The position numbers were made by a program, and so were the translations under genes. Shown one piece after another: positions 5,743-7,980 of a stretch of 7,980 nucleotides of DNA (positions are counted from its first letter, which is position 1; every line of letters begins with the position of its first letter). The stretch spans positions 1-7,980 of the forward strand of contig JADGRT010000116.1 in assembly GCA_017880715.1 (NCBI GenBank). The letters are read 5' to 3'. A model generated the notes under the pieces. That model saw only the letters and a list, made by a program, of their open reading frames with translations. It was not told where the DNA came from and searched no databases. This DNA is from Verrucomicrobiia bacterium. Its GTDB lineage: Bacteria > Verrucomicrobiota > Verrucomicrobiia > Limisphaerales > UBA1319.

Positions 5743-6957
5743 ATGACCAACCACCTAAATGGCAATTCGCTGCCGGAGGAAAGGCGTCACGTTTTTGATT
5801 GCTCGGGAAGGAAAGTAGCAGTCGACAATGAGGGGTACAATACTCGCTGTTCAGAAGGCAATCTCGAAGATTATGTGCGAGCTAACGGCAAGTATGCGCG
5901 CCCAGGGATAACACAACCCAAACTTCTTTTGGCGCTAAATATTGTCATGCCAATTTTCGGATCGGGCGCGCAATTTGTGACCGGTCTCCGCACTATTTTG
6001 CGGCAAGATTTTAGCGGATTTCCTCACGGTGTGAACGATGTCGAGATCGTGTTCTATATTAATGAGCCCTACCATGCGCACCCTGATAGGGTGGCTGCCA
6101 ATCGCTTGACTCTCGATATTCTGAATTTCATTTTCAAAACCTCAGAACGCAACCCCGGCAGGCATGACCAGGAGCGCGCGGAGTTTTTGGAGCTTCGGGA
6201 GATGCTTAAACCGAGTTCTGTCATCTTGCTCGAAAAACTCGAGGCGGGTCTTGGGGAATTATATCGCAACGTGGTTGCAAGTTTCATGGTGAGATTGTCG
6301 GCTGCGGTGGCGGCGCAGAACCTTAGCGAGAAAAGCGCAAGACTTGGCTTCATCGATCGCCTTGAGCGAACCACGGTGTTGATGTTTATTGATGATGATA
6401 TTCACCTGCAGAATCGAGATTCCCTGTTGTCAGCTTACCATCACATTCAAGCCAAGAACGGTGTGGCATTGGGGAATGTTACGCTCACCAACGTTTGTTC
6501 ACTCAGCCGTTCTATGGATGCCGTGTTGCGTGGGTTGATGCAGGTGTTTTTTGTGGTCAAGAAAGAACTCAATATTTGCATTTTGACTCCCCGCGCCGCC
6601 TCGCTGAAAGATTATCATCATGCTCCATCGGTTAGGATCGAAAAACCGTATGCCGATCAGATTTACTTTGCGCAAATTGCGGCGGGCAGAGAAATTATTT
6701 GGCTTGATGTAAAAACCAATATTGAAGAAGAAGATTATCCCAGCAACGCCAACATGGTCAAAGGGCTGCGCGAGTATTTTGAAGGTACGGGTGACGAATC
6801 CGCTCTTGATATCTTCAAAGCATTGCTTCCGCAACTGACCTGCGGCACCAAACGTTGTCGTCAAAAAGAAGTGAAAGACTTGCTGCAACTTCTCCAGGCC
6901 AAGGATCGGTTGCGGATTATAGAACAGTGTCAAAAGATGCTGGATCCAAGGGAGTAG
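5743..6957 (+). CDS. GT-A-fold glycosyltransferase-like protein, family uncertain
   Basis: The 404-residue protein probably transfers a sugar from a nucleotide donor, but I cannot assign its family. After an unusual 60-residue polar N-terminus, LLLALNIVMPIFGSGAQFVTGLRTIL (about 61-86) and VNDVEIVFYINEPY (97-110) resemble the first strands of GT2-type enzymes. TTVLMFIDDDIHLQNRDSLL (210-229) gives D217-D219 as a DxD-like metal/nucleotide site. LTPRAASLKDYH and KPYADQIYFAQIAAGREIIW (301-320) resemble the acceptor loop and catalytic Asp region (D305). A helical, Lys/Gln-rich tail with C367 and C372 follows. No transmembrane segment or signal is evident, so it is probably cytoplasmic. GGGG six bases before the ATG supports this start. 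The gene is visibly richer in A+T than its neighbours, consistent with transfer, and ends about 28 bases from the PPK2 remnant. Confidence 0.6.
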   Translation: MTNHLNGNSLPEERRHVFDCSGRKVAVDNEGYNTRCSEGNLEDYVRANGKYARPGITQPKLLLALNIVMPIFGSGAQFVTGLRTILRQDFSGFPHGVNDVEIVFYINEPYHAHPDRVAANRLTLDILNFIFKTSERNPGRHDQERAEFLELREMLKPSSVILLEKLEAGLGELYRNVVASFMVRLSAAVAAQNLSEKSARLGFIDRLERTTVLMFIDDDIHLQNRDSLLSAYHHIQAKNGVALGNVTLTNVCSLSRSMDAVLRGLMQVFFVVKKELNICILTPRAASLKDYHHAPSVRIEKPYADQIYFAQIAAGREIIWLDVKTNIEEEDYPSNANMVKGLREYFEGTGDESALDIFKALLPQLTCGTKRCRQKEVKDLLQLLQAKDRLRIIEQCQKMLDPRE

Positions 6958-6984
6958 GTTGCTTTTGTTGACCTAACCGCGAGG
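6958..6984. other. Junction between glycosyltransferase-like gene and PPK2 remnant
   Basis: Between the stop of the plus-strand gene and the last recognisable PPK2 codons there are only about 28 bases. They hold a weak imperfect inverted repeat (TAGGT ... ACCTA, about 6955-6976) and no transposase, integrase or tRNA sequence. The likely breakpoint that removed the PPK2 3' part lies here or just inside the glycosyltransferase end. Confidence 0.4.
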
Positions 6985-7154
6985 GGCGCATAACTAGAGC
7001 CGACTTTGCCGCTCACTCGGTTCCGCGATGTGGTCAGCGAGGATTTCCTTAGGGTGCGCCTTCGACTTGAGCAGGGCTTGCCCCGCGTCGGCCACGGTTT
7101 AAGTTTGACCGTTTCTCCTGCCCGGCCCCGGAAAGGTTTGGAATTAATTTTCAT
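6985..7154 (-). pseudogene. 5' remnant of a polyphosphate kinase 2 (PPK2) family gene
   Basis: On the minus strand, ATG at 7154 follows AAAGG at a six-base spacing and starts MKINSKPFRGRAGETVKLK, then PWPTRGKP. This is the N-terminal signature of PPK2-family proteins (KPFRV-G-KVKLKxWPT-KP). After the codon for P27 (about 7074) the match moves into another frame: LLKSKAHPKEILADHIAEPS then ERQSRL, matching family KSKxxYxExLxxHxxxLSExQ. One missing base near 7073 explains the shift. At 6994-6996 that frame reaches TAG, and YA, expected next, is found four bases on (6987-6992). No further PPK2 sequence is visible: the nucleotide-binding core (FQAMDAAGKDG in relatives) is absent. About 55 codons remain of a gene usually near 270. 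PPK2 enzymes phosphorylate nucleotides from polyphosphate or the reverse. The remnant lies 42 bases after the P-type ATPase stop, as if once in its operon. Confidence 0.72.
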
Positions 7155-7196
7155 CTTCATCCTTTCGGCAAGGCCAGCCGCGTTGTTCGCGTCGGT

Positions 7197-7980
7197 TTAT
7201 TTAGGGGGTTCATCTTTCCGAATCTCCCGCTCCGCCTGCCCCCAGTCCTGAACTGCCCGACCGTCCTGGCGGCCTCGCTGCTCGTAGAGTTCATAGGCAC
7301 GTTTGGCGATCTGTGGGATCAGATCGACCGGTTTCTTGGCCACGGCGTTAGGAACGAGCCATCTGATCATCGCGACCTTCATGGCGTCGTTCACGACCAG
7401 GCACGCGACCATCGCATAGGCGAAAATCGCGAGCGTCTGCCACCCAGGCAAGGGCAGGAGTCCCGGCAGACCGACGAAGGTCAGGACGGTGCCCGTGAAC
7501 GCATCCGCCAGGAGAGCAGCCACCAGGGTCTTGCTGGGCATCGTCGCCCAGAACCAGCGGCGCTCCCGCGCGGACACGATGGAGAATGCGGCAAAGTAGA
7601 GCAGCGTCAGGAAGCTAAAGGTATAGAGGGCATTATCGCTCGTCGCCAAACCGAAACGCGACCAGCCGATCCACAAGAGGAAGAGCGCCTCCGCGACCAT
7701 CGCGACGCCCAGGACGACGGACACGGCGATGAAGCCCCCGATGTTCCACGTCTCCGGTTTCTTGGATGGTCGAACGCGGTCGGTAGCAAGGGCGATCTTC
7801 GCGAAGTCCGTCATAAAGACCAGCAGCAACATTGCAAAAGCGGAAACAACGAACTTACCGGTTACCACGAACGCAATGGCTACGAAAGCAGCCTTCAGGA
7901 TTGTCCGGCTGATCTTGTTGATGATCCAGGTCAGAATGCGCTGATAGATCGTCCGCCCCTGCTCGACCAACGCCACGATG
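7197..7980 (-). CDS. P-type ATPase, C-terminal membrane part (H+-ATPase-like), 5' end outside window
   Basis: This is the last 260 or so residues of a cation-pumping P-type ATPase; the frame is open through the window edge, so the phosphorylation (DKTGT) and nucleotide domains lie outside. The visible part begins IVALVEQGRTIYQRI, the hinge after the phosphorylation domain. Membrane segments fall at about residues 25-40 and 43-60 (M5-M6), 80-104, 117-134, 148-168 and 180-200, counted from V at 7976. M6 carries an acid in LLVFMTDFAKIALATD (D57), followed by RVRPSKKPETWNIGG. Both resemble fungal/archaeal plasma-membrane H+-ATPases (P3A, with FADVATLAIAYD and KPxxW). A charged cytoplasmic tail ends ...EREIRKDEPPK. 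The pump is probably proton-exporting, using ATP; ion identity cannot be settled without the rest. A PPK2 stump follows downstream. Confidence 0.85.
   Translation of the reverse strand, partial: IVALVEQGRTIYQRILTWIINKISRTILKAAFVAIAFVVTGKFVVSAFAMLLLVFMTDFAKIALATDRVRPSKKPETWNIGGFIAVSVVLGVAMVAEALFLLWIGWSRFGLATSDNALYTFSFLTLLYFAAFSIVSARERRWFWATMPSKTLVAALLADAFTGTVLTFVGLPGLLPLPGWQTLAIFAYAMVACLVVNDAMKVAMIRWLVPNAVAKKPVDLIPQIAKRAYELYEQRGRQDGRAVQDWGQAEREIRKDEPPK

Noticed and set aside
7006..7251. Plus-strand frame of 81 codons between the glycosyltransferase-like gene and the ATPase
   Set aside because: It reads across the PPK2 remnant and the ATPase stop on the opposite strand and has no supporting start signal or motif.

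Overview
The window looks like chromosomal DNA of a soil or sediment Verrucomicrobiota, possibly a Pedosphaera/Limisphaerales relative. This is an inference. It rests on the moderate-to-high GC, the sparse Shine-Dalgarno sites, a secreted GH78-type glycosidase, an ECF sigma / zinc-finger anti-sigma module, and intergenic elements with GGAGCTCGCCCCTCCG and GGACATCTTGTCC cores, which I associate from memory with this phylum. No rRNA, tRNA or CRISPR array is visible.

Left part (1-3446): the minus strand carries a PIN-domain (VapC-like) toxin cut by the window edge. Just upstream of it lies an open frame that may be the C-terminus of its antitoxin, with its 5' side running into a dispersed repeat. 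Next comes one large minus-strand gene for a secreted alpha-L-rhamnosidase-like six-hairpin glycosidase. It is flanked on both sides by copies of the same TCGTCCTCG-rich repeat; the copy at 3200-3306 forms a 23-bp imperfect hairpin.

Centre (3447-5742): thioredoxin (minus) is divergent from a plus-strand cluster. The cluster holds an ECF sigma factor, an isoprenylcysteine-methyltransferase-like membrane methyltransferase (ATGA overlap), a 360-bp repeat-filled gap, a small HX3CX2C zinc-finger anti-sigma factor, and a 57-codon small frame that again overlaps by ATGA. The arrangement recalls redox-sensing sigma/zinc anti-sigma/thioredoxin circuits such as SigR-RsrA of Streptomyces, but that functional link is inferred.

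Right part (5743-7980): a GT-A-fold glycosyltransferase-like protein of uncertain family starts directly after the small frame (TAG then ATG, same frame) and is visibly richer in A+T than its neighbours. Behind it, on the minus strand, is the 5' stump of a polyphosphate kinase 2 (PPK2) gene, broken by a single-base frameshift and ending near 6985. Upstream of the stump is the C-terminal membrane part of a P-type (plasma-membrane H+-ATPase-like) ATPase that runs off the window. The PPK2 gene probably formed an operon with the ATPase before its 3' part was lost, and the lost part is replaced by the glycosyltransferase region.
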